64,000 bases of DNA from Macrophomina tecta (taxonomy: Eukaryota; Ascomycota; Dothideomycetes; Botryosphaeriales; Botryosphaeriaceae). Made by a program: the position numbers and the translations under genes. Position 1 is the first letter of the stretch. Each line of letters begins with the position of its first letter. Location of the stretch: contig JAKSGN010000007.1 of the NCBI GenBank assembly GCA_024180945.1, positions 1,550,001-1,614,000 on the forward strand, given 5' to 3'. This document shows, piece by piece, positions 32,599-43,702 of this stretch. The notes below the pieces were generated by a model. The model had not been told where the DNA came from. It was given only the letters and a program-made list of their open reading frames with translations, and made no database searches.

Positions 32599-33830
32599 AT
32601 GTCCGATCAGTCTACTCTCGAGATACCTTTTGACCAATTGCCCGACCCGAAGCGTGTTTGGGTAGGCAAACCAGGAAGTCGTGAAGAGGGCCTGGGGAAA
32701 TTACTTCTCTTGACGCCAGAGCGGGTTGCCCACGCCGCTGCATCGGAGATCAAAACGGGAAGAAGAGTAACGCTTGGCTGGGACCTTAACAAGCTGGAGT
32801 TTGCGGCCTTCAACCGCCAGCCATGCCAGCTGAATATCGTGCCATTACTCGGAGGTGTGGCGTTCGATGATATACACACCTTTAATCCCCGTAAGCCAGC
32901 TTCCCTTCCTTTGAACTCCGTCCAATTCCGGTCCGGTTTCAAAGCCGGAGACTAGGCAGTGCATGCTAACTACACGGACAGAACAAAGTAGCCAATGGGA
33001 TGGACTCCGTCACTTTTCCCAGCCTGCCAGTGAAGGAAGCACAGAACGCGTCTTTTATGGTGGCACAACGAAGGAGGAGATTTTGGATCGCAAGAATGAC
33101 CGCATTGGGATGCAACACTGGGCCAGAGCGGGAATCGCCGGTTCGGGCTTCTCCATATCCTGTTCTTTGCTGCTGTACTGACCGAGTCGTCCCAGGTCGT
33201 GGCGTTCTTATTGACTACGTATCGTGGGCTGAAAGACAAGGTATCAAGTACACGACTTTTTCTCAACATGAGATTAAGCTTGCCGATATCCTGGAGATCG
33301 CCAAAGAGTCCAGTATCACCTTCCAAAAAGGTGATATACTGTTTGTGCGCATCGGTATGACGAAGGAGTGGGAACATGTCATGGACGAGTCAGCAAAGAG
33401 AGCGTACGCTGCCACCAGCAGCCCATGCCACGCCGGTGTTGAGGGCACTAAGGATGTCTTGCGCTGGCTCTGGGATACGGGGTTCTCAGCCATTGCAGGT
33501 GACGCCATCAGTTGGGAGGTAAGGTGATCCAGACCGCAAGCAATTCGGTAAGCTGAGCTATGTTTTAAGGTATACCCGCCCAGGCCAGGAGGTATTATGA
33601 TGCACGAATTCATCCTCGCCGGTTGGGGAGTTCCAATTGGTGAGTCTGGACCCTTCTCACCAGTACTGGCTTTTGCTGACCCTTCCATAACCAAAGGCGA
33701 GATGTTTGATCTGGAGGAACTTGCGGCCATGTGCAAGGAGCTTAACCGGTGGACCTTCTTCGTCTCGTCGGTGCCTCTAAACATGCCTGGTGGAGTCTCC
33801 TCGCCGCCCAACGCTATGGCAATCTTCTAG
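32599..33830 (+). CDS. Putative cyclase (kynurenine-formamidase-like, PF04199-type) metal-dependent hydrolase
   Basis: Exons are 32599-32890, 32982-33140, 33196-33518, 33570-33639 and 33697-33830, giving 325 aa. It has the fungal-type N-terminus LPDPKRVWVGKPGSREEGLG, LGWDLNKLEFAAFNR, and SQWDGLRHFSQP at the metal-binding HxGTHxD position. GVLIDYVSWAE, the QKGDILFVRIGMTKEW strand and the AGDAISWEVYPPRPG / MHEFILAGWGVPIGE C-terminal metal/active region follow. All four junctions restore these. Related enzymes hydrolyse cyclic amides or N-formylkynurenine. The fungal branch with SQWDGLRH is mostly uncharacterised. Note the weakened metal motif: the first His and Thr-His of HxGTH appear as QSSQ, which is common in this branch as far as I recall. 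Likely cytosolic. Confidence 0.85.
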
Positions 33831-35559
33831 CCAGGTCGCAGTCGTGACTGCGGAAGATAGAAGGCCAGAGACGCACACGGTTTGCCTGGCACGTGCTGGA
33901 GAATGTGTGGAACTCACCTCGGCCATTGAGCTCTTTCGTCCCAGGGGATTGTTGTTACGGTGGATCCGTCAGTCGTTCAATTAAGAGATCAACAACGCTC
34001 TAACCCCGGCCAAGCACATTGATCTGCAACTTGTCCACGCCGCGAAACGTCAACGCCGTTTGATGCACGAGCGGAGCGCTGCAGATGTTTTCCGAAATGC
34101 AGGCACGATTGCAGGTGTTGTGGGCCCCTCTGAATCATGCGAAATGTAACGAGCGACCGTTCTTCACAAACTAAAGGTGTAAATGCGGGACTCAGCGCTT
34201 AGCCGACGCCACTCAATGCGGGGAGACAAATCCGGGACAACCGACGGGGCTCACGGCCCGGTGCGGCGCGGCAGCCACCTTTTGCTTTCTTGGGCGCAGT
34301 CGGGAGCAATTATCAGGCCATTTCTAAGCGCTCTCAATGTCACATCTTTCCCACACCGCTATGCGGCGCGAACATCGAGATTTCTCTGCCTCTCACCGTC
34401 GTGCCTTGAGGTGCTCCCCGCTCGGCGAGCCTGTCAAACAGTCGATCATCGTTGTCCGCCAGGATCTATGCTCTCCATTTGTGGTTCCTCTGAGCGCCGG
34501 ACGGAAGGTATCTGCTAGCAGCGGAAGCACTGCCCGTCATGGTGGCAGTGCCCGACGGAAGATCCAACGCTCACTGGACCGTGCGGAACACGTTCCTGAG
34601 TCTCCCCTCACGTCCGCAGAAAGCAGCCCAAGAGGACAGCCACAGCGCCGAGGCGCCGTTGCGGGACAAACGCAAAATATTACGCTTCAAACGGCAGTGT
34701 CGATTACAGCCTCATGGGATTTTGTAATATCTCGGCATCCAATCATTGCGCCGGTCTAGAACCTACACCACCAACCTTCTGGCGTCTGCTTTCGGAGGGA
34801 TCCCCCCGTCTCGCTTCGGCTACCGGTCTCCATGTCACGGCCCAGACTACTGGTTGATAACCCCGTCGGTCCTGCCTCGGGCGGGAGCTTAATGATACAG
34901 GCCCTCAGCCGAACTAGCCGGCTGTCAAGCGAACGAGAATGAGCTGTCTCGGCGCATGCCCAGCCCCAGTGATCATGACCAAGATGCAATCTCCCGTCGC
35001 AAGCTACCACTTGCAGGGCCTTTTACGGGGCTACGTTACTTGTCGGGGGCCTGAGACAAATCGGCTCTGTCGCCTCGGGATCCACCTCTCGCCTCATGCG
35101 TGCTGTGCTACCAAATGGCGCGCATAATCCAGGCCGGCCCTGCTTTCTTGCTGGGAGAATGCTGCGCAGTTGATTGCCCATCACCCAATATGGCATGTAC
35201 GTCGCGTTCGTCCCTGAAAGTGTTCGTCTCGAGAAATGAAAATGAGCGACTGCTTCAATCGCCCTGCTGCCGTGACGGTCTGCTTTCGGCCATCCGAGTT
35301 AGTAGGAAGGAAGAAGAGCGTTTTTTGAGTTTAGAGGATTTAGGCTCGTGCTCCCGCCACTCTCTTCGCGCGCGCGCGGAGAGAAGACCTTCCACAGGTT
35401 CGAAGTGTATTGGCCCGCTCCGGATGAATCTTCTCATCTCCTTCTGATTGCTTTCTCCACTCCACCGTTTGTCCCCATTTGCGGGGTGCGCCCTGATCGT
35501 GCCTACCTTTTCGATCTTGCGGCGCTGTATCTCCGCTTCCAACTTCTTCACTGTCAGCC
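33831..35559. other. Gene-poor stretch
   Basis: No recognisable gene. A short alternating GC run (about 35369-35381) is present. Frames on both strands lack family signatures. Confidence 0.45.
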
Positions 35560-36637
35560 ATGGTCCAGCCTGGCTTGGATCCGCCTCCCGGTGAAATTTC
35601 ACGCTTTGACAACCAGCAGAGCAGCGTCAAGGTAGCAGCGCTAGGAGTCGACATTGCGGGTATAGCATGCACGACTGTACTCTTCGCTCTCCGCATGGCA
35701 GGGAGGCATGTCGTTCACGGGAGGTATGGGCTTGATGATTGTGAGTAATACGTGAACCAGCTCCAATCGGGACATGAGCTGATATACTTGCAGTTTGCTG
35801 CGTTATTGCCTATGTATGATTCTGTATCTCGAATTTGGGAACGATGCTGATTCCGTCGGATATAGCTGGGCTTCATAGGCTATTGTACAGTAAGCATAAT
35901 AAGTGAGTGCTCGAACCACCAGCAAGTGGTTTATTCCGCACCCCATACTAAAATCCATCCAGTGATAAGTCACGGCGGTGGAATACACCAATGGAATGTC
36001 CCTAAGACAGAGGTTATCCCTTTCAGCCAGGTAAGAGGACTTCGTGCGCCTTATCCATACCCGTTCGAACATAAATACAATATGCCTTCGCAGACTAAGA
36101 AACACCTCGGTTTTCTCAACTGGAGAAACACCGCACCTAACAAAACTCACTATGAGTAGGCTGCCTACGCGACCATGGTTATATACGGTCCCACCGTCTT
36201 CGCCACGAAAGCCTCCATCCTTTTCTTCCTGACCCGCGTCTTCCAGCCCTACGAACGCTACTGCCGGCTCGTCTACGGCTTCACGCTGCTGATGGGCTGC
36301 TACTACACGCTCATGCTCTTCCTCAAGATTTTCATCTGCCGCCCCATCCACCTGTTCTGGGACTACTCGGACGAAGGGCAGTGCTTCAACCAGCGCGCCC
36401 TCATCCTCGCCGACAACGTCATCAGCCTCATCTCCGACATCGCCGTCCTGCTCATCCCCTACCCGCTTGCCGGCGGCCTCAAGGTCGCGCTCACAGCCAA
36501 GCTGCGCATCGCGGCCGTCTTCGGTGCTGGAGGGTTGGCTTGCATATGCACGTTCATCCGGCTCATAGACATCATCAGGTTCGGCGCGAGCCTGGACCAG
36601 ACGTACTCGTTCACGCTGATCAACCTGTGGGGGTGAG

Positions 36638-36669
<32 letters not shown>

Positions 36670-37198
36670 CTTCTCCCGTCGCCAGATACATCCCTCCAAC
36701 TGACGCGAATACTGCAGTATCGCAGAAGTCGGCATAGGCCTCGTCTGCGCCTGCTTCCCCGTCCTCCCCACCTTCTGGAAGTACCTCCGCAAACAGCACC
36801 CCAGCCAGACCGGCGGCAGCAACAGTTACCCGCACACCGGCCGCTCGCAAAACTCGCGCTGCCGCCCTAGCGGCGGCATCGAGTTGACGACGAAGTCGCT
36901 CCACTCGCATAACTCTACGCGTCCGCGCAGCAGCATCAACATGGGCGCTGGCGCGCGCGCCTATTGCAACGGCAGCGACGAGAACATGCTCATCCCGCCA
37001 AGTGACATGAAGGTGACGACGAGCGTGCGGGGAGGCGAGGGTCCGGAGTTGGGGAGGGGGAAAAGCGGTGGCGTGGAGAGCATGGGGAGGAGCACGCCGG
37101 TCATTGAGGGGGGATGGGGAGGCGTGGGCCGGAAGAGGAGTTATGAGGACGGGATCGTGCGGACGGTCGAGGTGCAGATGATGCGCGAGCCAAAATAA
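35560..37198 (+). CDS. Pth11/rhodopsin-like fungal integral membrane protein
   Basis: Exons are 35560-35740, 35794-35813, 35866-35902, 35963-36030, 36160-36632 and 36718-37198, giving 419 aa. The second exon is only 20 nt. Splicing gives GRYGLDD-FCCVIAY-LGFIGYCT, then ISHGGGIHQWNV and a long membrane core: FATKASILFFLTRVFQP, YYTLMLFLKIFICRPI, QCFNQRALILADNVISLISD and CICTFIRLIDIIRFG. IAEVGIGLVCACFPVLPTFW follows. This is the pattern of the fungal rhodopsin-type domain of Pth11-related proteins, with seven helices and a soluble Ser/Gly-rich tail. Some members sense host surfaces in plant pathogens; the role here is not known. No N-terminal CFEM domain is present. Confidence 0.88.
36638..36669 (+). 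repeat. (ATC)n microsatellite in the last intron
   Basis: About ten CAT/ATC units immediately after the donor of the intron 36633-36717. Confidence 0.93.
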
Positions 37199-37250
37199 AG
37201 AGGAATGATAAAAAGGATGGGAGCCTGGGACGCGCGATGGGACACAGGGT

Positions 37251-37275
37251 TCTCTCTCTCTCTCTCTCTCTCTCT
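37251..37275 (+). repeat. (CT)n microsatellite
   Basis: About twelve CT units in the short gap between the Pth11-like gene and the disrupted DJ-1 gene. Confidence 0.95.
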
Positions 37276-37942
37276 TGTTCTCTTTCCTTTGTCATTACGA
37301 ATCATGTATATAAGTGTAAGAAAACTAATGAGGAAAGGAGCTTTGCGGTTACTGTTACAGCGCGTCGAACGCCTTCACCGCCTCCTCCGCCGTCTTATGC
37401 GCGCTCGCTGGATTCGCGCCCGTCACGACGCGTCCGTCGGTCACCGCGAAGCTGTCCCACGGCCCCGGTGGGCTCACGTACGTCGCGCCGCTGAATGCTG
37501 CGCTCGCCTCGATGGTCGGCCGGTCCCAGCTCTTGATCGTGTCGAGCACGCCTTCTTCCTCCTCGCCGCGCGTCGTGAAGCCGGTCACGCGCTTGCCGCT
37601 GATGATGGGTTTGTTGGTGGTGGGGTCGCGGACGCCCGGGAAGATGGCGCCGCCGTGGCAGACGGCGGAGAGGATGCCGCCGTTAGAGGCATAAATGTTG
37701 GAGGCAAGTGATTGCAGGCCGTGGGCTGTGGGATAGTCGATGAAGGAGGCGTGTCCGGCGGAGGCGAAGAAAAGGCCGTACTTGCAGGTGTTAAAGCTGT
37801 ACTCTTGCTTTCATCCCTGTTTCTTTTTCCTCTTTTTCTTTTTTTTTTTTAAAAAAAAAAAACAAAAGGTTCAAACACCACGACTTACTTCTTTCCAGTT
37901 CACGTCAGATGGCTTGAGCAACTTGTCCAGCTTGCTCCGGAA

Positions 37943-37950
37943 CTCGCTGC
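37943..37950. repeat. Target-site duplication, left copy (CTCGCTGC)
   Basis: Eight bases identical to 40676-40683 and directly adjacent to the terminal inverted repeat. Eight bp is the hAT standard. Confidence 0.97.
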
Positions 37951-37998
37951 CAGACATCCCAGTAATAAATATATATTTATTATTAAGGGCATATTTAT

Positions 37999-38050
37999 TG
38001 TTAAGCTTTTCCATAAGGATAATAATATAGACGCTGCCAATAAATATATA
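37999..38050 (+). repeat. Subterminal direct repeat, left copy
   Basis: It shares TTGNTAAGCTT, GATAATAATAT and CTGCCAATRAATA blocks in the same order and orientation with 40580-40630 at the other end of the element. It is a candidate transposase-binding region. Confidence 0.75.
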
Positions 38051-38279
38051 TTGTTAACTATTAATAATATAGGCCCACTATTTTCCAGCGCCAATTCCCC
38101 CAGAGTGTTTCAGATTAAATTGCAGTCTTGTACGCATATTACTGCTTATCAGGCCTCTAGATAGGAGGTGAACTCCAATGTTTGTAACTCCTAGCAACCG
38201 AACCTGCTGCCTCGCCATACCCGTCACGTTGCAAGTACGCAGTTCGTAATACATCAGCGACATATCTCTACACACGACA

Positions 38280-40573
38280 ATGGACGTCAACATATCCTCA
38301 CTGCCCCAATCCAATGCCCCGTCAAGTTCTTCCTCCGTGGTACCCTCTGACAGTGCCTCACAAGTTGCCAGCACACTGTCAGAACCCGAGGCATCGTCAG
38401 CTCAGCATACGGTCAAGAGACGGAAACTGAGAGCCACATCAACATGGGATCACTTTCGAGAAGCTCAAGGCGACGAGCCACGTACTATGAGCGGGAAATT
38501 ACTTCACTACTGCACGCGTTGTCGCAATCCATCCTGGTCAACCCACATATCTGGCAACGCCCGCTATCATCTCGAGAAGGCTCATCACATACTTGTTCGA
38601 GAGGATTCAAAATCTCAAAACAGGCGCCAACTAGCCATCGAAAATGCCTTCGCAAGAACAACCGGCAAGCGGCTGCAGCAAGTCAGGGAGAATGAGATGA
38701 ACACTCTACGGAGTGTAATCAATGTCGATGCCTTTCGAGAGGCACAGATGTTGCTATCCGCACATAAACATTTACCGCTCAACTTCGTAACCTGGCCGGA
38801 ATACCAGGCACTTCTGGCCGCGATAAACCCTGCCGTTGAAGAGTTCCTAACTGATTCCGGTAGCACAGTTGCGGCGGACTTGGATAGGGCCTACGATGCG
38901 CATCAACAATCCGTAAAGGAATGGCTAGAACGTGCCCGGAGCCTCGTACACATTGCTATGGACGTATGGTCTTCTCCTCAGCGGAAGGCCTATATCGCTG
39001 TTCACGCCCAATGGGTTGACGAGGCCTACAAACCTCGGAAAGCATTGCTAGGGCTACCAAACCTCCGCCGCTCTCACGCCGGCACGGCTATGGCACCTCA
39101 CTTGATGACGATTATCCGACAGTACCACTTAGCGCCCCGAATCGGCTACTTCACTGGGGACAATGACGCAAAGAATGACACCTGTCTCCGCCAACTTGCT
39201 GTTGAGCTGTCGCAAGAGTACGGCCTTACACTTGACCCAGTGTCCTCTCGAACGCGGTGTGCCGGCCACATCATTAACTTGTCCCTTCAAGCCTTTCTCT
39301 TTGCAACTAGTGAGGACGCTCTGCAGGCCGCAATTGCGCAGGCGCAACACGAGGTAAATGATGTAACAGTTGCGGACGCGTTACACGACCAAATTCAGTC
39401 GAACACTTGTCACAAGAGTCACGACAGGCGCAAGAAACGCCATGACACTGCCGGCTGGCGGAGCATCGGCCCAATGGGTAAACTCCACAACATTGCGGTG
39501 TTCATCCGTAATTCCACAGTGCGCAACGATGCATGGGATGACATTGCAGAAAAGGCGCTTGGAATTGACAATATCACCCGTTGGAACTCATGGTTCAAGT
39601 TGCTTGATGCGGCTATCAGCCAAGAGGGTCCATTGTCAATATTCCTCAACCAATACCACAACGAGCTGGAAGACGACATCCTCACACATGATGATTGGCA
39701 AGTACTCAAAATGACTCACGAGTTCTTGCAGCCGTTTTACCAAGCGACCTTGGAGCAGCAAATGGAGTGGGCATCAATAGATCAGGTGCTAGAGAATATG
39801 GATATTCTTTTCATGCAGTTTGAGAATGCCAAGGTAAGCCATGGACGGCTCGATCGATTACCAGACCTGGACTGATGTTAAAGCAGGGCAAATACGCCAG
39901 CAACGCGCGTATGGTTCATTCCATTCACATGGGTTGGTGGGTTCTCTCGAAGTATTATGAAGAGAGTGACAGAAACCCAATATATGCCACGGCATTATTG
40001 CTCCATCCAGAAAAGCGCCGGAGGTACCTTGACCGCCACTGGGCAGAGGAATGGAGGCAGACCGCTATTGCTGGTGCACGGCAGCATTGGGCGAAGTACA
40101 AGGACCGGCCACTCCCGTCGGAGTCCGCGGCTCGGCTGAACGACGAACGACGGGAAGTAACACCGTACGAGCGTATCAAGCAGTCAATGAGTGTCTTGGA
40201 TGAACCCGGAGATGAGGATGAATTCGAAAAATTCGTCAATTCTCCGCCAAGACCTATGACGACCAAAACACCGCTTGAATGGTGGTGTCGAGAAGAACAG
40301 AGGATTGAGTATCCACGTTTACACCAATTGGCCATTGACATACTAAGTGTGCCGGCGATGTCCGACGATCCGGAACGGGTATTCTCTTGCGCAAGGCGGA
40401 CAATTTCTTGGGACAGGGCACGGCTCTCGCCTGATACTATCGAGAAGCTTCAATGCCTGAGCAACTGGGTGAAGAATGACTTGGTCCGCAAAGTCTACGT
40501 GGCAGTAGATGGTAAGGTCATGGATATTGCTGGCGGCAACGACGACATGCATGGCGCTTCAGTTTTATATTAA
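38280..40573 (+). CDS. hAT-family transposase (element 1)
   Basis: Exons are 38280-39833 and 39887-40573, giving 746 aa. A BED-type zinc finger lies at about residues 50-105 (TSTWDHF, CTRCRNPSW, HISGNARYHLEKAH). The RNase-H-like core has MDVWSSPQRKAYIAV with the first Asp, GYFTGDNDAKNDTC with the second, and RCAGHIINL. MGKLHNIAVFIRNS and TRWNSWFKLLDAA follow. The C-terminal dimerisation region reads YPRLHQLAIDILSVPAM, then ERVFSCARRTISWDR. The 53-bp intron is phase 0 and its removal gives FENAK-GKYASNARM. No stop or frameshift was seen. It catalyses cut-and-paste movement and should act in the nucleus. Confidence 0.95.
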
Positions 40574-40579
40574 TAATTA

Positions 40580-40630
40580 TTGATAAGCTTAGCAATCGAT
40601 AATAATATTAGGATCTGCCAATGAATACAT
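40580..40630 (+). repeat. Subterminal direct repeat, right copy
   Basis: Partner of 37999-38050, in direct rather than inverted orientation. Confidence 0.75.
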
Positions 40631-40675
40631 AAGAATATGTCAATATTATGTATTTATTTATTATTGGGATGTCTG

Positions 40676-40683
40676 CTCGCTGC
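40676..40683. repeat. Target-site duplication, right copy (CTCGCTGC)
   Basis: Identical to 37943-37950. Confidence 0.97.
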
Positions 40684-40967
40684 TGTGATCCTCCCAGACG
40701 CGCCGGTCTTCGTCGGGGAGCCAATCTTTCTGCTGGCTCAACCAGTCGGGCTGGTAGGTGCCGGTTTCGGAGACGAGGTCGACTTCGAATCCCGCCTTCT
40801 TGAACACGTTAAATGGGTGGAGGGCTTCGGTGATGAAGAGCCCTGCAATGTCTCAGACCTGGCTTTCGAATGTGCTGAGGAATGGATTTACCGGTCTCCT
40901 TGCCGTCGGGGTATAACGGCGCGTGGGCTGAGGTGATTGCGATGAGAGCTTTGCGAGGTGGAGCCAT

Positions 40968-42030
40968 TGCCTTTCAAAGTTTTCGCAGAATAAAATTGGT
41001 GAAGTTGGTGAAGGCCTGGAGGGTTTTTAGAATGTTTCCAAGAACTTACCCCGCAGCTAGGCTTTGACATCATAGCACTTGTATCCGCCGCCATCTCCGC
41101 CTGCGTTCAGTGGTTGCGAAGGACACACTAATGAGAAATTGAATTACTGCGTTCGCGATACTGTTTTAGAACGTCTGGGCCACGTCGGTGTTCTGGCCAC
41201 CAACCCTGCGGGCCTTCTTTCACTGAGATGTTTCCGAATATTCCATACTTATTCAAAAGCATACCACCTATTTGGCTCAAGCAAAGGGGAGTCCAGATAT
41301 TTTTTTGACTATGGTGACTCCCTGCCTCCTTTCCCACGAACAGAAGATAAGCAAAGGTCCACAATCTAGAAGCTATGCCTGAGAATATAGTCCAGACATC
41401 GCAAATTCGTGTTTTTGTTGTCTGATGGAAGTGCATAAGACCATGATCGGCTAGATGGGGGGGTAAGCGCAGTAGAGATATGCGCTTCCAGCTGGCCAAG
41501 GCTAGCTACAGTGAATGCCTGGGGTTTCAACATCGTCCATCACTTTCCGATATTTCTTGTTGTCTGGCTCCAGTTCAATTGAGAGATCTGGCATAGTATG
41601 TGTTTCCAAGCGACAATGGTATAGACCTTCACTGCGAGTCACATGCGTAATTGAAGCTATTGAGTGGCAGCTAGTACGTGCAGTCCAGCTTAATCCCACG
41701 TGGAGCCAGTCTGGACCCACCACTGTACTGCGTCTGCGGATGATCGGCGGGGCTTCCCGTGCATCCCCAGGATGAGGCATGATATACACTTTGTATCATT
41801 GGTTCTCGTATGAAGTTCTCTTCCTTTGGATCAAGGCCATGTCGGCGCTTCTCCCGTTTAAGAACGAGTTCGTATGCCATCCATAAACTCATGTTCTCAA
41901 CGTCACTGGGTGTACGGGATGACACGCGCTATTAAATCTAATTTTTCTCATTTACTCGTCTGGTATTATCTATTCTTACACCTCATTTGGATTCTTCCAC
42001 CTTCCAGTACTCTTCGAGCCCATAGCCATT
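40968..42030. other. Intergenic region upstream of the DJ-1-like gene
   Basis: No gene is recognised on either strand. Confidence 0.5.
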
Positions 42031-43702
42031 TTACACATCATGACCACAAGTACCCAGGTGCCTCTCCCCTTCGACCTCAGTCCATGGGAAACCCTCCACG
42101 CCCTCCCCGTTCAAGAACCTCCGGCTCAACGCAGCAGTAGCATTCGATGGAGCCTTGGGGATCAACTCGGCCCCCTGGATCGCCAACGTGGCGAGGACAT
42201 GGGCCGCAGCCTGTATCACCGCAGTTAGCCAAGCAGTCCAAATCTCCCACGCCGCCATCCCTTCTTCAAGCTTACCTTAGCATTAATGGTCAGCGTTCTG
42301 GGATTCGCGTTATCAAGCGTATCGCACTCCTGATGATAGCACGGGTCCTGCTCAACCCCGGTGCCGGTATGCAGACCGCCCACCGGCTTCCCGAGCGTCG
42401 ACATGAACGACGCATAATCACTGCCACCCGTAAACACCGCCGGCGTGACATTCAGCCCCTGGCCCGCCAAATGATCCACGAACAACTTCTCAATAACCTC
42501 GGACCCGGGCGCGCCCGCGAGGCCATGGGTGCTGCCGTCGCCATCGAAGACGCCAAAGTAGCCGCGCGACACCATGTCGAAGTTGAGGTAGAGCAGCAAG
42601 TTGTCGGCCTCGGACGTGTTCGCGATGGACGCGGTGTAGAACTCGGAGCCCACGAGGCCGTTCTCCTCGGCGCCCCACCACGCGAAGCGCACCTTGTTCT
42701 TGACCTTGAACTGCTGCAGCGCCTGGAAGACCTCCAGGATCAGCGACGTGCCGGAGCCGTCGTCGTTGATGCCCGCGCCCGCCTGCACCGAGTCGAGGTG
42801 CGCGCCGAGCATGATGACGTTCGCGGGGTCGCCGTCGATCGTCTCGGCGAAGACGTTCTGCGTGATTTGCTCCTCGATGGTCTGCGTCTGCTGGAAGAAC
42901 GCGGTCACGGCCTCGCCGGCCAGCAGGCGGTCGCGCAGCGCCCAGCCGTCGGCCTGGTTGATGAAGCCGGACGACACCAGCGTGGCCGGGTCGGGCGCGG
43001 ACAGCGTGCCGCCGGTGACCTTGGTGGGCACGTTGTTGTAGATGATGACGTTGCTGGCGCCGGCGGCGGCGGCGGGACGGATGCGCCCTGCCAGCGTGCC
43101 GCCTGTCGGGCAAGTGCCGCGCTCGACCAGCACGATCTTGCCGGCGACGTCGAGGTCGGCGTAGCCCTCGGCGCTGCAGCCGGCGGCGCCGGTGGGGCCG
43201 AGCACGAGGGGCGCGGTGACGCCTTCGGGCGTGGTCGAGGGCGAGTAGGTCAGGCCGTAGACGTAGTAGCTGGTGTTGTCGACGCGGAAGGTGATGGATT
43301 CGACGCGGTTGAAGAGCGCGGGGAAGTCCTGGATCCAGGACTTCGAAGTGCTGTTGGCCGAGGCGAGCTGGGACTTGATGTAGTCGACTGATGCAGCATA
43401 GCCAGGGAAACCAAAGGCCTGGGTGTGGCGTTAGTTAGACTGAACAGGGACGCAGTTGACGGACGAAATATACCCGGTTGCCACCGTTCTCGGTTGCGAT
43501 CTTGTCCAGTGCGGCAAGATTCTCCAACAGTCTGTAATGGTTCAGCTAGTATCGAGCAGAAGTTCTCAGTGCTGAGTCCTTACCCTTCAGTGGTGATGCC
43601 AGCTCGAAGAGCTTCTGAACTGACCCATGGTTTCGTGGCCGCCGCCAGAGGGAGCCACACAGTGGCGGCACCTGTGAGGAGAGTTGCCAAGGTAGGCTTC
43701 AT
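42031..43702 (-). CDS. Secreted/vacuolar M28 aminopeptidase (aminopeptidase Y type) with PA domain
   Basis: Exons in transcript order are 43584-43702, 43474-43531, 42276-43418 and 42031-42210, giving 499 aa. The N-terminus is a signal peptide (MKPTLATLLTGAATVWLPLAAA). A protease-associated domain lies at about residues 120-235 (VAGKIVLVERGTCPTGG, AGASNVIIYNN). The M28 zinc sites follow in order: His in GAHLDSV, bridging Asp in NDDGSGTS, catalytic EE in GAEENGLVGS, Asp in LNFDMVS and His in LHTGTG. Cys pairs near the end (DPCYHQECDT) are conserved. The last exon (AAHVLATLAIQ...) finishes the fold and adds a Gly/Glu tail ending in CGHDV. It releases N-terminal amino acids from peptides in the vacuole or outside the cell. 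No lesion is seen, although it lies between two transposon-hit genes. Confidence 0.93.

Larger units (their letters stand above)
37951..40675 (+). mobile_element. hAT DNA transposon 1 (2725 bp, complete)
   Basis: The ends are matching inverted repeats of about 21 bp beginning CAGACATCCCARTAATAAAT, with one mismatch at position 12. They are flanked by a perfect 8-bp duplication. AT-rich subterminal regions surround one two-exon transposase on the plus strand. The insertion is antisense to its host, the DJ-1-like gene. Perfect duplication, near-perfect ends and an open transposase point to a recent, possibly still active element. Confidence 0.96.
37355..40967 (-). pseudogene. DJ-1/PfpI (Hsp31-like) gene split by a hAT insertion
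   Basis: Minus strand, in transcript order: exon 40892-40967 (MAPPRKALIAITSA), and exon 40842 down to 40676 (FITEALHPFNVFKKAGFEVD). Next comes the transposon, then the rest of that exon 37889-37942 (FRSKLDKLLKPSD) and the last exon 37355-37780. The last exon carries FASAGHASFIDYP, the nucleophile motif SAVCHGGAIF, VTGFTTRGEEE and VTGANPASAH. Removing the element and one 8-bp duplicate copy leaves a continuous reading frame, and no other lesion was seen. Intact members are glyoxalase III-type or chaperone enzymes acting on methylglyoxal. The intron 37781-37888 holds a T12A12 run. As it stands, the gene cannot make the normal protein unless the element is spliced out or excised. Confidence 0.9.

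Noticed and set aside
42147..43391. Long open frame on the plus strand (414 codons)
   Set aside because: It is the reverse shadow of the GC-rich M28 aminopeptidase exon and shows Arg/Val/Gly-biased sequence with no family motif.
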